In this document: positions 7,109-15,884 of the stretch, in pieces
Layout of the letters: every line of letters starts with the position of its first letter
How positions within the stretch are numbered: the first letter of the stretch is position 1
NCBI GenBank assembly: GCA_903932805.1
Contig: CAIZHO010000131.1
Location: forward strand, 1 to 16,235
Reading direction: 5' to 3'
Origin: an uncultured Roseiflexaceae bacterium
GTDB lineage: Bacteria > Chloroflexota > Chloroflexia > Chloroflexales > Roseiflexaceae
DNA length: 16,235 nucleotides
Made by a program: the position numbers and the translations under genes
The notes under the pieces: generated by a model
What the model was told of the DNA's origin: nothing
The model's database searches: none
What the model saw: the letters and a program-made list of their open reading frames with translations, nothing else

Positions 7109-7137
7109 TTGACACTCAAAACACACCGTGATACTAT
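7109..7137 (+). promoter_or_regulatory. Strong predicted sigma70-type promoter of the ribonucleotide reductase gene
   Basis: TTGACA (7109-7114) is a perfect -35. A 17-base spacer leads to TACTAT (7132-7137), which matches the -10 consensus at 5 of 6 positions. Transcription would start near 7144, giving a leader of about 190 bases. The two NrdR-type boxes directly follow the -10, so this promoter is placed for repression. Confidence 0.75.
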
Positions 7138-7141
7138 TCAA

Positions 7142-7157
7142 ACACGATATTTAGTGA
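7142..7157 (+). promoter_or_regulatory. NrdR box 1 (predicted)
   Basis: ACACGATATTTAGTGA fits the known NrdR box pattern acaCwAtATaTwGtgt at 13 of 16 positions, including the conserved C4, the ATAT core and G13. It covers the expected transcription start of the reductase gene. NrdR is the Zn-finger/ATP-cone repressor that controls ribonucleotide reductase genes in many bacteria; its gene is not in this window. Confidence 0.65.
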
Positions 7158-7174
7158 CCCCCCCACCGTCCACA

Positions 7175-7190
7175 CCACTATATGTTGTGT
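7175..7190 (+). promoter_or_regulatory. NrdR box 2 (predicted)
   Basis: CCACTATATGTTGTGT fits the NrdR box pattern at 14 of 16 positions. It begins 33 bases after box 1, close to the roughly three helical turns normally seen between paired NrdR boxes, so the two would lie on the same DNA face. The pairing makes chance occurrence unlikely. Confidence 0.7.
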
Positions 7191-7333
7191 CTGGTTGGCT
7201 GAATTCAGAAGCATTTGGCTTTCTGATGACGTCGCAAAAGTATCCGATGGTATGTAGTACAGGCGTGAAAACGGCTGCGCTGACTGCCTTCGTTTTTTCT
7301 CGTTTTCGCTGCTGACAGGGTAAGGGGTTCGAC

Positions 7334-9619
7334 ATGACACTGGAAGAAAAAATGGAGCAACCAGCATCGACGTCCAACAGCGACGATGCAGTACAAGCCC
7401 CGACCACCATTCTCAAGCGTGATGGGCGCCGGATGGAGTTTGACGCAGACCGGATCGAAAAGGCCATCACCCGGTGCTTCCAGAGTTTTGGTCGTGAGCC
7501 GAGCACGGCGGTCACCGAGCTGACGCGCCGCGTGGTCAACATTGTGGCCGCAAAGGCGTCCCGCGGAGTGCCCAGCGTCGAAGAAGTGCAAGACATCGTC
7601 GAGATGGTGTTGCAGGCCGCCGGCGAGTTCGAAGCCGCCAAGCGCTACATTTTGTACCGTGCCGATCGTGCCAAAGAGCGCGAACGCCGCCCGGTCCCTG
7701 ATGATGTACGCACTGCATTTGCCGCATCAGACGTCTACTTCCCAACCCCGTTGCAGAAGTTCCAGTTCTTCGACAAGTACTCGCGCTTCAACTACGATTT
7801 GGCCCGCCGCGAGACCTGGATCGAGACGGTCGACCGTTCTGTCGACTACCTGCACGAGCTTGCCGGTGACCGCTTGCCCAGCGAGACGTATCAGCGCATC
7901 CGCAAGGCCATCCTCGAGATGCGTGCCATGCCGTCGATGCGGTTGTTGGCCATGGCCGGCCCCGCTGCGCGGCGCAACAACATCGCTATCTACAACTGTT
8001 CGTACCAGCCGGTCGAGAGCATCGACTCGTTTGTCGAAGCGTTGATCATCTCGATGGCAGGGTGTGGCGTGGGCTTCTCGGTCGAGAGCAAATACGTCGA
8101 AAACTTCCCCCGCATCAAACGCCAGACGGGTCATGCCCCGATGCACTTCACCGTCGAAGACTCGGCCGAGGGCTGGGCTGACGCGTTGCGCTTCGGTATG
8201 CAGACCTGGTTCGATGGCGGCGATGTGCGCTTCGACCTGTCGGGTCTGCGTGCTGCTGGCGTCGCCCTCAAGGTCAAGGGTGGTCGTGCGTCTGGCCCCG
8301 AGCCGTTGCGCGTGACCCTCGACTTCATGCGTCGCCGCATTCTGTCCCGCCAGGGCTCGTTCTTGCGGCCCATCGACGCCCACGACATGATGTGTGTGGT
8401 CGGCAATGCGGCAGTGTCGGGCGGTGTCCGCCGTACGGCCATGATTTCGCTGTTCGATCCCGATGATGCCGAGATGCTCTCGTCCAAGAGCGGTGACTTC
8501 GAGCGCGACAACAGCCACCGCTGGAACGCCAACAACTCGGCCGTGTGGCCGGTCGGTGGCCTCACCCAGCAGGCCTTCATCCATCAATTCATGGAAATGG
8601 TCGACTCCGGTCGTGGCGAGCCTGGCATCTTCAACCGCGAAGGCGCCAACACGATGAAGCCTGCCCGTCGCAAAGAGGCCGAATTCGGTACCAACCCCTG
8701 TGGCGAAATCAACTTGCGCCCGTGGCAGTTCTGTAATTTGACCGCCGCCGTGGCACGTGCCGACGACACCTTCGATACCCTGCGCGAGAAAGTCGAAGTT
8801 GCCACCATTATCGGTAGCATTCAGTCGATGGCTACCAACTTCCCCGGTTTGCGTCCACAATGGCGCGCCAACTGCGAAGAAGAGCGCCTCCTTGGTGTCG
8901 ACATCACGGGCCAGATGGACAGCGCTGCCGCCCAGGATCCGCAGTTCAAACGCCAGCTGCGCGAGATTTCGATCGAAGTCAATCGCGCAACCGCCGCCCA
9001 ATTGGGCATCAACCAGTCCGCTTCGATCACTTGTGTCAAGCCGAGCGGCAATTCGTCGCAACTCTTGAACTGCGCCAGCGGTCTGCACCCACGCTGGGCC
9101 CCGTACTACATCCGCAACGTGCGTGTGTCGATCCACTCACCCATCTACAAGGTCCTCCGTGATGCCGGCGTCCCCATGGACCCCGAAAACGGCCAGACCG
9201 TCGATAACGCCACCACCTGGGTCGTCCACTTCCCCATGAAGGCCCCAGACGGCGCCACCACCCGGGCCGATGTCAGCGCGCTTCAGCAGTGTGAGTTCTG
9301 GCTCCAGAACAAACTCTTCTGGACCGAACACAACCCGTCCGTCACCATCACCTACAAGCCCGATGAGGTCTTGGAACTGATGAAGTGGGTCTGGGAGCAT
9401 CGCGAACAGGTCGGCGGCATGTCGTTCTTGCCCAGCTTTGATGCTAACTACGCCCAGATGCCATACGTCGAAATCGAACAGGAAGAATACGAGCGCCTGG
9501 CTGCCGAATTCCCCGAAATCGACTTCTCGAAGGTCTGGCGCTACGAAGAGAACGACCTCACCAACGCCGCCCAAGAGCTCGCCTGCGTCGGTGGCTCGTG
9601 CGAAGTCTCACTCACCTAA
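7334..9619 (+). CDS. nrdJ: Adenosylcobalamin-dependent (class II) ribonucleotide reductase
   Basis: This 761-residue cytoplasmic enzyme reduces ribonucleotides to deoxyribonucleotides using vitamin B12 coenzyme, without oxygen or a second radical subunit. An N-terminal ATP-cone spans about 25-115 (ILKRDGRRMEFDADRIEKAI, then EAAKRYILYRADR). The catalytic barrel has the redox Cys C222 in NCSY, the thiyl-radical loop NPCGEI with C456 and E458, the partner C467 in FCNLT, and a C-terminal shuttle pair C751/C756 (CVGGSC). The layout resembles the monomeric triphosphate reductase type (Lactobacillus RTPR-like), so NTPs are the likely substrates; the diphosphate-type NrdJ is the alternative. ATG 7334 follows AAGGGG with 7 bases spacing; Met 7 is another possible start. 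It is monocistronic, with its own promoter, NrdR boxes and terminator. Confidence 0.95.
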   Translation: MTLEEKMEQPASTSNSDDAVQAPTTILKRDGRRMEFDADRIEKAITRCFQSFGREPSTAVTELTRRVVNIVAAKASRGVPSVEEVQDIVEMVLQAAGEFEAAKRYILYRADRAKERERRPVPDDVRTAFAASDVYFPTPLQKFQFFDKYSRFNYDLARRETWIETVDRSVDYLHELAGDRLPSETYQRIRKAILEMRAMPSMRLLAMAGPAARRNNIAIYNCSYQPVESIDSFVEALIISMAGCGVGFSVESKYVENFPRIKRQTGHAPMHFTVEDSAEGWADALRFGMQTWFDGGDVRFDLSGLRAAGVALKVKGGRASGPEPLRVTLDFMRRRILSRQGSFLRPIDAHDMMCVVGNAAVSGGVRRTAMISLFDPDDAEMLSSKSGDFERDNSHRWNANNSAVWPVGGLTQQAFIHQFMEMVDSGRGEPGIFNREGANTMKPARRKEAEFGTNPCGEINLRPWQFCNLTAAVARADDTFDTLREKVEVATIIGSIQSMATNFPGLRPQWRANCEEERLLGVDITGQMDSAAAQDPQFKRQLREISIEVNRATAAQLGINQSASITCVKPSGNSSQLLNCASGLHPRWAPYYIRNVRVSIHSPIYKVLRDAGVPMDPENGQTVDNATTWVVHFPMKAPDGATTRADVSALQQCEFWLQNKLFWTEHNPSVTITYKPDEVLELMKWVWEHREQVGGMSFLPSFDANYAQMPYVEIEQEEYERLAAEFPEIDFSKVWRYEENDLTNAAQELACVGGSCEVSLT

Positions 9620-9638
9620 TTACCTCCGTCCCCAAACG

Positions 9639-9669
9639 ACCCGGTACGCATACGCGTGCCGGGTTTTTT
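9639..9669 (+). terminator. Intrinsic terminator of nrdJ
   Basis: CCCGGTACGC (9640-9649), loop ATAC and GCGTGCCGGG (9654-9663) make a 10-bp stem with one wobble pair, followed by six T. It begins 20 bases after the stop codon. This is a classical strong terminator. Confidence 0.92.
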
Positions 9670-9710
9670 CATGTGTCTAAAGCGAAAAATCACAGAGTAG
9701 ATAAGAACGC

Positions 9711-9731
9711 TGTGCAGCACAACATGCATGT
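9711..9731. repeat. Adjacent palindromes upstream of the oxidoreductase gene
   Basis: TGTGC-A-GCACA (9711-9721) is directly followed by the perfect palindrome ACATGCATGT (9722-9731). GCATGTG appears at 9726-9732 and again at 9741-9747. The sites lie in the 235-base gap before the oxidoreductase gene, where I see no convincing promoter, so they could be an operator. The evidence is weak. Confidence 0.3.
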
Positions 9732-9904
9732 GCAGCCGCGGCATGTGTTTCGCGATGCTAACGTACATACAGGTGACAGAATCATACGTTGTTGGTTCCA
9801 AATGCTGCCTACTCGAAACCCAGCGGCATTTTCGTTACCTTGTGCACTTTGCGCCGGCGGTACATTCGTGGCAAGATGACGGTGCACAAGAAAGGAGCAA
9901 GTCC

Positions 9905-10882
9905 ATGAGTGTCAAGTTTGGTGTGTTTGTTCCACAGGGCTGGCGGCTGGATCTGGTCGAAATCGACAATCCGCTGGCACAGTACGAAGCGATGACTGCG
10001 GTTGCTCGGCGCGCCGAGGCTGCGGCCTTCGATTCGATTTGGGTCTATGACCACTTCCACACCGTCCCCACCCCCGAGATTGAAACGACCTTCGAATGTT
10101 GGTCCATCACCGCTGGTCTCGCGCGCGATACCAAGACCATCAAAATCGGACAGATGGTCACCTGCAACGGTTACCGCAACCCCGCATTGCTGGCCAAAAT
10201 CGCATCGACGATCGATGTGATGAGTGCTGGCCGATTATTGTGTGGTTTGGGGGCCGGCTGGTACGAGCACGAGTGGCTGGCGTACGGCTACGGCTTCCCC
10301 GAGATTCCCGAGCGTATGCGGGCCTTCCGCGAAGCGGTCGAGATCATCGTCAAAATGTGGACCGAAGAAAAGCCCACCTACACAGGCAAGCATTACACCA
10401 TCAACGGTCCCATCAACGAGCCCAAGGGCATACAGACCCCACACATCCCACTCTGGTTGGGCGGCGGTGGCGAAAAGGTGACCCTGAAGCTGGTAGCCAA
10501 ATATGCGCAGGCATGCAACGTCGGTGGCGGCAATCCCGAGACGGTTGCCCAGAAGCTCGCTATCCTCAAAGAGCACTGTGACACCCTTGGTCGCGACTAC
10601 AACGCCATCACCAAGAGCACCAACATCAACGTCTTTATGCTCGAGAAGGGTGAAGACGCCGAAAAGGCTACCCTCAAGGTGCGCACCGCCTATAACGGTA
10701 CGGTCACGTCACTCGAGGACTACAAAAAGAATGCCGTCGTCGGTACTGCTGATGTGGTCGAAGCCAAGATTGAGACATTGGTTGCAGCAGGTGCCGATTA
10801 CATCATCGGCTACTTGCCACGGGTTGCCTACGAGCAGGATCGGGTCGATCAGTTCGCCGCTGTCGTCAAGAAGTATTCCTAA
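9905..10882 (+). CDS. LLM-class (luciferase-like) F420-dependent oxidoreductase
   Basis: This 325-residue cytoplasmic enzyme belongs to the bacterial luciferase-like superfamily. Members use the deazaflavin F420 or FMN for hydride transfer; the physiological substrate here is unknown. Visible markers are the opening KFGVFVPQGW (4-13), SIWVYDHFHTVP (44-55), IKIGQMVTCNGYRNPALLAKI (79-99), the family motif SAGRLLCGLGAGWYEHEW (107-124) and IPLWLGGGGEKVTLKLVAKY (181-200). It resembles the Rv1855c-like group of probable F420-dependent oxidoreductases, from memory of family motifs. The ATG at 9905 is preceded by AAAGGAG with 7 bases spacing; a longer in-frame extension to 9728 lacks conserved character. 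It is flanked by terminators on both sides, so it is transcribed alone. If F420 is the cofactor, the organism should have cofG/H, fbiC-type genes elsewhere. Confidence 0.92.
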   Translation: MSVKFGVFVPQGWRLDLVEIDNPLAQYEAMTAVARRAEAAAFDSIWVYDHFHTVPTPEIETTFECWSITAGLARDTKTIKIGQMVTCNGYRNPALLAKIASTIDVMSAGRLLCGLGAGWYEHEWLAYGYGFPEIPERMRAFREAVEIIVKMWTEEKPTYTGKHYTINGPINEPKGIQTPHIPLWLGGGGEKVTLKLVAKYAQACNVGGGNPETVAQKLAILKEHCDTLGRDYNAITKSTNINVFMLEKGEDAEKATLKVRTAYNGTVTSLEDYKKNAVVGTADVVEAKIETLVAAGADYIIGYLPRVAYEQDRVDQFAAVVKKYS

Positions 10883-10897
10883 CTCCTGATATGGTCC

Positions 10898-10930
10898 CCC
10901 GCAGTGTTCTGACGAACACTGCGGGTTTTT
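10898..10930 (+). terminator. Intrinsic terminator of the oxidoreductase gene
   Basis: CCCGCAGTGTTC (10898-10909), loop TGAC and GAACACTGCGGG (10914-10925) form a perfect 12-bp stem followed by five T. It starts 15 bases after the stop codon and faces the rpoC terminator. Confidence 0.95.
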
Positions 10931-10945
10931 CGTGCACACACGCAC

Positions 10946-10977
10946 AAAAAACCACCCCATCGTGTGATGGGGTGGTT
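10946..10977 (-). terminator. Intrinsic terminator of the rpoBC operon
   Basis: CCACCCCATC (10952-10961), loop GTGT and GATGGGGTGG (10966-10975) form a perfect 10-bp stem. Read on the minus strand it is followed by TTTTTT (10951-10946). It lies 16 bases after the rpoC stop. With the plus-strand terminator next to it, it separates two converging genes. Confidence 0.93.
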
Positions 10978-10993
10978 GGACCAAGGAAGAGAA

Positions 10994-13900
10994 CTATTCT
11001 GGCGTATCGGTCTTCTTCTTGGCAGGAGCGCGTTTGGGTTTGGTGGGAGCATCAGGAGCACTGTCCTCGGCCTCATCGGCTTCGGCTGAGGCCTTCTTGG
11101 TGGTCTTTTTGGCAGCCGGTACGTCCTCGGTTGGTGCTTCGGCGGTGACCGGTGCATCAGCGACCGGGGCTTCGAATTCGACGTCAGCGCTGGGCTGCGT
11201 GATTTCGGGGAGCGTGGTGAAGTCGAGATCCGGCGCATTCATGTCTTTGCGCAGCTGTTCGAGGAGTGCCATCGCGGCAGCATCTTCGGGGCTGAGTGAC
11301 GGTGTGCGCGTGACCCGTGGCTTGGCTTCCACAGCGACGGCGACTGCCGGTTGCTCTGGTTGTTCTGCTTCGGAGTCGCGATAGTACTCTTCTTCTTCGG
11401 CATCCAGACGTGCGTTCTCGATTTCGATCGCGCGCAGGCGCTCGGTCTCGCGGTCCGCAGCAGCTGCCACGAGGCGACGTGCTTCGGCGCCGGTGCCAGC
11501 AGGGATGAGCTTGCCGATGACGACGTTTTCTTTGAGGCCACGAAGGTAGTCGATTTTGCCGGTGATGGCAGCTTCGGTGAGCACGCGGGTGGTCTCTTGG
11601 AACGATGCAGCGGACAAGAAGCTGTCGGTGGTCAGCGATGCCTTGGTGATACCGAGTAGCAGCGACGAAGCGACTGCGGGCATACCACCCTGGGCCCAGA
11701 CATCGGCGTTGACGCGGGTAAACTCGGCCTGATCGACGGTTTCGCCGGGCAGGTAGTGGGTATCGCCGGTCTCGTCGATGCGCACACGGCGAAGCATCTG
11801 GCGAATGATGACTTCGAGGTGCTTGTCGTTGATATCCACGCCTTGTGAGCGGTATACCTTTTGGGCTTCCTTCACGAGGTAGGATTGGAGTGCGTCGCGC
11901 CCTTGGATCTGGAGCAATTCCTGTGGATGGGCAGCGCCTTCGGTCAAGAGCTGACCGGTGTAGACGCGGGTCCCGTCGTTGAGGCCTTTGCGCAGACGTG
12001 CGGTGGTGGCGACGATGGTGTCGACTTCCTCGTGGTAGCTGTCTACTACGGTGATGACGCTCCCCGATACCATGACCACGCCGTCTTGACGGGCGCGGAT
12101 GGTCTGACCACCCAGGTCAGTACGGTTGCTCCGGGCGATGACCTGGTTCTTGGTCACGCGCTCGCCGTTTTCGACCACTGCGACGTAGTGCTTGGGCATA
12201 ATCTGCTCGTCATAGACGCTGCCGTCGTCGACGATATGCAGGGTATGGCGGCCCTCTTCTTTGTGTTCGGTGAGCAAACCATCTTGTTCGGCGAGGACGG
12301 CGCGGGTTTTGGCCTGCACACGGGCCTCGAAGATTTCGATGATACGGGGCAACCCTTGGGTGATGTCGTCGGCCGATGCCACACCACCAGTGTGGAAGGT
12401 ACGCAAGGTCAGCTGGGTACCAGGCTCACCGATGGATTGGGCGGCGATAATACCGACCGCTTCACCGATTTCGACCAGCTTGCCGGTAGCCAAGTTACGG
12501 CCATAGCACTTACGGCAGATCCCGTATTCGGCTTGGCAGTAGAGTGGTGTACGCACGTTGACAAAAGCAATGTCGTTTTTGACGAACTCACGGGCCAGGT
12601 CTTCGTGGATTTCCTCGCCGGCGGGCACGAGGACCGAACCGTCTGTGCGCAAGATGTCTTCGGCAGCGATACGGCCGACGACACGGGCGGGCAGGACCTT
12701 CATGACTTCGGAGTCATCGGCGCTGTGGAGCAACAAGGATTCTTTGCTGCCACAATCCTCGATGGTGACGATGTTGTCTTGGGCGACGTCGATGAGACGA
12801 CGGGTCAGGTAGCCAGCGTCTGCCGTACGCAACGCGGTGTCGGCCAGACCTTTACGACCACCGTGGGTCGATACGAAGTATTCCAGCACGGTCAGACCTT
12901 CGCGGAAGTTCGACTTAATGGGCAATTCGATGATTTTGCCGGTTGGGTCGGCCATCAAGCCACGCATGCCGGCCATCTGGGTGAGCTGATTGATGTTACC
13001 GCGGGCCTTTGATGTGACCATCATCGACACCGGGTTGAAGCGTTTGGTCTCGGGATCGACCTTGACTTCGTTGAGTTCGCGTACCAGTTTGGTCATCTTC
13101 TTGCCGGCTTCGGTCCAAATGTCGATGACTTCTTTGTAGCGTTCTTCGTCAGTGGTCAAACCACGGCGATAGCGGCGATCTGCAGCAATACGCTCGTTCT
13201 CGGCCTTTTCGAGGGCTTCTGCTTTTTCTTTGGGGACGCCGATGTCTTCCACACCGACGGTCATACCGCCACGCATTGCGTAGTGGAAGCCCAGTGCCTT
13301 GATTTTGTCGGCCTGCTCGGCAGTCCGCTCCGAACCGTAGTAGCGATGCAGCTCTTCGGGTGAGAAGTAGCGCTCGGGGTACATGGCGCGGATGGTGTCG
13401 AGATCAGCTTCGGTCAAGTGATCGGGGTTGGTGTAGTACTTATAGCAGTCTGCAATGATATGCTTGAGGCCATCCTTGACGACTTCGTGGTTGCGGTACT
13501 GCAGAGGCGGCAACAGTTCGCGGTTGAAGATCAAGCGACCAACGGTCGTCTCGAGCAACATGCGCTTGGTGCCATCGCTGCTGTCAGGAAGCAGTCGGAC
13601 ATTAGCGGGCACCTTCGAACCATCGGATCGGATGGCTTTGATGTTGTCGCCCTGGAGCGTCACACCTTCCATGCGGACCCAAACCGGTGCCTGGATGTCG
13701 ACCACACCTTTGTCGAATGCCAACAAGGCTTCGTCGGCGCTCGTAAAGATTTTGCCGGCACCTTTGCCACCATCGTTGACAATCGTCAGATAGAAGCAGC
13801 CCAGCACGATGTCTTGTGACGGTGTGATAATCGGGTCGCCCGTTGCTGGTGAGAGAATGTTGTATTTCGACAACATGCGCAGGCGGGCTTCTTCTTGGGC

Positions 13901-15850
13901 CTTGCGTGACAACGGAACGTGCACAGCCATTTGGTCACCGTCGAAGTCGGCGTTGAATGCCGTACAGACGAGTGGGTGCAATTGGATTGCCGAACCTTCG
14001 ATGAGGTTGGCTTCGAATGCTTGGATCGACAGACGGTGCAATGACGGTGCACGATTCAAGAGCACCAAGTATTCCTTGATGACTTCTTCGAGCACGTCCC
14101 AGACCTCGGGCTTGACCCGTTCGACCAATTTCTTGGCGGCTTTGATATTGCTGACAATTCCGTTGGCGACCAAGCGCTGCATGACAAACGGCTTGAAGAG
14201 CTCGAGTGCCATCTTCTTGGGCAGACCACATTGGTGGAGCTTGAGGTTGGGACCAACCACGATGACCGAACGGCCCGAGTAGTCGACGCGCTTACCGAGC
14301 AAGTTCTGACGGAACCGACCCTGCTTGCCCTTGAGCATGTCGCTCAAAGACTTGAGGCGGTGCTTGCCCTTGCCGCTGACGGCACGACCACGGCGACCAT
14401 TGTCGATGAGCGCATCGACGGCCTCTTGGAGCATACGCTTTTCGTTGCGCACGATGATGTCTGGGGCGTTGAGCTCCATCAGGCGCTTGAGACGATTGTT
14501 GCGGTTAATGACGCGGCGGTAGAGGTCGTTGAGGTCCGACGTCGCGAAGCGACCGCCGTCGAGTTGGACCATCGGGCGCAGATCGGGTGGGATGACCGGC
14601 AAAATGGTCATAATCATCCACTCGGGTTTGTTGCCGCTCTTGCGGAAGGCTTCGACGACGCGCAAGCGCTTCGTCAACTTCTTGCGCTTGGGGCTGTTGT
14701 GTGTCGCGTTGATGTCGTTCTGGAGGACTTCGGCGAGTTCGTCGAGGTGCACCGTGCGCGAAATGAGGTCGCGAATAGCGCCTGCGCCCATCTCGGCCTT
14801 GAAGACACCGGGTGCGGTCTCTTTCAGGTCGCGATAGTCGGTCTCGCTGAGGATCCGCTTTGGCTTGATTGAATCAACCAAGTCGATTTTCTGCTTCATT
14901 TCTTTGAGCAGGCCATCGATGGCGCGGTCTTTTTGCTCGCCAATGCGGTTCTGCTGCTCACGGGCAACCTGCTCGCGCTGTTCGCGTGAGGCGTCGCGGA
15001 TGAGTTCGGCGTCGGCACGCAGCTTTTCGGCGTCGTCCATGCTCTTCTTGAGTGCCACGGTCTCGCGCTCGTACAGCTCATCGAGTTGGTCGAGGCTGTC
15101 TTCGGTGATTTTGCGGCCTTCTTCGATGAGGACTTGGCCGTGGAAGAGGACTTCTTCTTCGACCGTTTCGTCTTCGCGGTTGCTCAGTTCTTCCTTGAGG
15201 GTCTCGTATTCGAGCTTGAGGGCGCGGAACTGGGCATCGATGTCGGCTTGCTTGCGGGCTGGTTCAACAGCGGTCACCGGCGTTTCGGATTCGGGGTCGC
15301 GCTGTTGCAAATTGGACGACAACGCTGTGGCAATTTGGCCACGCTTGCTGTCGGCATCGACTTCGAGGGCTTTGATGCGGTCGTTGTAGCGGGCTTCGAT
15401 TTCGGCACGCATATCGCCGCGGGCTTCTTCGTCGATGTGGGTGACGATATAGGCTGCGAAGTAGAGCACGCGCTCGAGGTTGCGGGGTGTGATGTCCAGC
15501 AACAGGCTCAAGCGGCTCGGCGAGCCTTTGACGAACCAGATATGGCTGACCGGTGTGGCCAGCTGAATGTGTGCCATGCGTTCACGGCGGACCTTCGAAC
15601 GGGTGACTTCGACGCCACACTTATCGCAGACGACGCCCTTGAAGCGCACGCGCTTGTATTTGCCGCAATAACACTCCCAGTCACGGGTCGGGCCGAAGAT
15701 CTTTTCGCAGAACAGACCATCGCGCTCCGGTTTGAGGGTGCGGTAATTGATGGTCTCGGGCTTGGTGACCTCACCTTTTGACCATCCCTTGATCGCTTCC
15801 GGCGACGCCAGACTGATACGAATAGAGCTGAAATCGTTGATCTCGAGCAT
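10994..15850 (-). CDS. rpoC: DNA-directed RNA polymerase subunit beta'
   Basis: This is a complete 1618-residue beta' subunit, the catalytic clamp subunit of RNA polymerase, about 200 residues longer than the E. coli protein. The first Zn site is C60, C62, C75, C78. The catalytic Mg loop is NADFDGDQM with D635, D637, D639. The bridge helix region is [23 protein letters not shown] (997-1019). The second Zn site is C1033, C1105, C1112, C1115. The trigger loop is [18 protein letters not shown] (1141-1158), with no large insertion. Two extra parts stand out: a highly charged, coiled-coil-like insertion at about 141-325, and a low-complexity C-terminal tail at about 1463-1618 (acidic/Ala/Pro-rich, then Lys-rich, ending [14 protein letters not shown]). 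The start has AGGGAG 8 bases upstream and follows rpoB by 31 bases. Insertions at the first position are known to be lineage-specific in beta'. Confidence 0.98.
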   Translation of the reverse strand: MLEINDFSSIRISLASPEAIKGWSKGEVTKPETINYRTLKPERDGLFCEKIFGPTRDWECYCGKYKRVRFKGVVCDKCGVEVTRSKVRRERMAHIQLATPVSHIWFVKGSPSRLSLLLDITPRNLERVLYFAAYIVTHIDEEARGDMRAEIEARYNDRIKALEVDADSKRGQIATALSSNLQQRDPESETPVTAVEPARKQADIDAQFRALKLEYETLKEELSNREDETVEEEVLFHGQVLIEEGRKITEDSLDQLDELYERETVALKKSMDDAEKLRADAELIRDASREQREQVAREQQNRIGEQKDRAIDGLLKEMKQKIDLVDSIKPKRILSETDYRDLKETAPGVFKAEMGAGAIRDLISRTVHLDELAEVLQNDINATHNSPKRKKLTKRLRVVEAFRKSGNKPEWMIMTILPVIPPDLRPMVQLDGGRFATSDLNDLYRRVINRNNRLKRLMELNAPDIIVRNEKRMLQEAVDALIDNGRRGRAVSGKGKHRLKSLSDMLKGKQGRFRQNLLGKRVDYSGRSVIVVGPNLKLHQCGLPKKMALELFKPFVMQRLVANGIVSNIKAAKKLVERVKPEVWDVLEEVIKEYLVLLNRAPSLHRLSIQAFEANLIEGSAIQLHPLVCTAFNADFDGDQMAVHVPLSRKAQEEARLRMLSKYNILSPATGDPIITPSQDIVLGCFYLTIVNDGGKGAGKIFTSADEALLAFDKGVVDIQAPVWVRMEGVTLQGDNIKAIRSDGSKVPANVRLLPDSSDGTKRMLLETTVGRLIFNRELLPPLQYRNHEVVKDGLKHIIADCYKYYTNPDHLTEADLDTIRAMYPERYFSPEELHRYYGSERTAEQADKIKALGFHYAMRGGMTVGVEDIGVPKEKAEALEKAENERIAADRRYRRGLTTDEERYKEVIDIWTEAGKKMTKLVRELNEVKVDPETKRFNPVSMMVTSKARGNINQLTQMAGMRGLMADPTGKIIELPIKSNFREGLTVLEYFVSTHGGRKGLADTALRTADAGYLTRRLIDVAQDNIVTIEDCGSKESLLLHSADDSEVMKVLPARVVGRIAAEDILRTDGSVLVPAGEEIHEDLAREFVKNDIAFVNVRTPLYCQAEYGICRKCYGRNLATGKLVEIGEAVGIIAAQSIGEPGTQLTLRTFHTGGVASADDITQGLPRIIEIFEARVQAKTRAVLAEQDGLLTEHKEEGRHTLHIVDDGSVYDEQIMPKHYVAVVENGERVTKNQVIARSNRTDLGGQTIRARQDGVVMVSGSVITVVDSYHEEVDTIVATTARLRKGLNDGTRVYTGQLLTEGAAHPQELLQIQGRDALQSYLVKEAQKVYRSQGVDINDKHLEVIIRQMLRRVRIDETGDTHYLPGETVDQAEFTRVNADVWAQGGMPAVASSLLLGITKASLTTDSFLSAASFQETTRVLTEAAITGKIDYLRGLKENVVIGKLIPAGTGAEARRLVAAAADRETERLRAIEIENARLDAEEEEYYRDSEAEQPEQPAVAVAVEAKPRVTRTPSLSPEDAAAMALLEQLRKDMNAPDLDFTTLPEITQPSADVEFEAPVADAPVTAEAPTEDVPAAKKTTKKASAEADEAEDSAPDAPTKPKRAPAKKKTDTPE

Positions 15851-15881
15851 ACTGTCTACTCCCTGAAGGGGTTACCCCCTC

Positions 15882-15884
<3 letters not shown>
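15851..15884 (-). promoter_or_regulatory. rpoB-rpoC junction with two ribosome-site candidates
   Basis: Read on the minus strand, AGGAGGGGG overlaps the rpoB stop codon, then GGGG-TAA-CCCC forms a small hairpin, then AGGGAG lies 8 bases before the rpoC ATG. The proximal AGGGAG is the likely working site. The distal one is more perfect but too far away and could be masked by the hairpin. Confidence 0.4.

Larger units (their letters stand above)
6793..7333. other. Divergent intergenic region between importer and reductase
   Basis: This 541-base stretch contains no convincing gene; the short frames through it have no recognisable content. It holds the minus-strand promoter of the importer (6904-6932), a cluster of inverted repeats (6976-7071), a plus-strand near-consensus promoter (7109-7137), two NrdR-type boxes (7142-7190) and a roughly 190-base leader for the reductase gene. 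The leader has one imperfect hairpin: TCAGAAGC (7205-7212) with GCTTTCTGA (7218-7226), with one bulged T. It also has a T-rich stretch at 7289-7306. I recognise no known riboswitch in it. Confidence 0.6.

Noticed and set aside
7261..7333. Attenuator or riboswitch just before nrdJ, suggested by the T-rich stretch and GAAAACG/CGTTTTC
   Set aside because: Only a 7-bp pairing is possible and no stable terminator stem precedes the T run; no known riboswitch core is visible.
7727..9136. A 469-codon open frame on the minus strand inside nrdJ
   Set aside because: It is fully antisense to a gene with strong catalytic motifs. Its product is rich in His, Asp, Arg and Gly with no domain, as expected from a GC-rich third-position shadow.
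9728..9904. A 59-residue N-terminal extension of the oxidoreductase
   Set aside because: The extension is not typical of the family, while the ATG at 9905 has AAAGGAG at ideal distance and begins with the conserved first strand.
11861..13012. A 383-codon plus-strand frame antisense to rpoC
   Set aside because: It overlaps the conserved second Zn site and trigger loop of rpoC and has shadow-like composition and no ribosome site that stands out.
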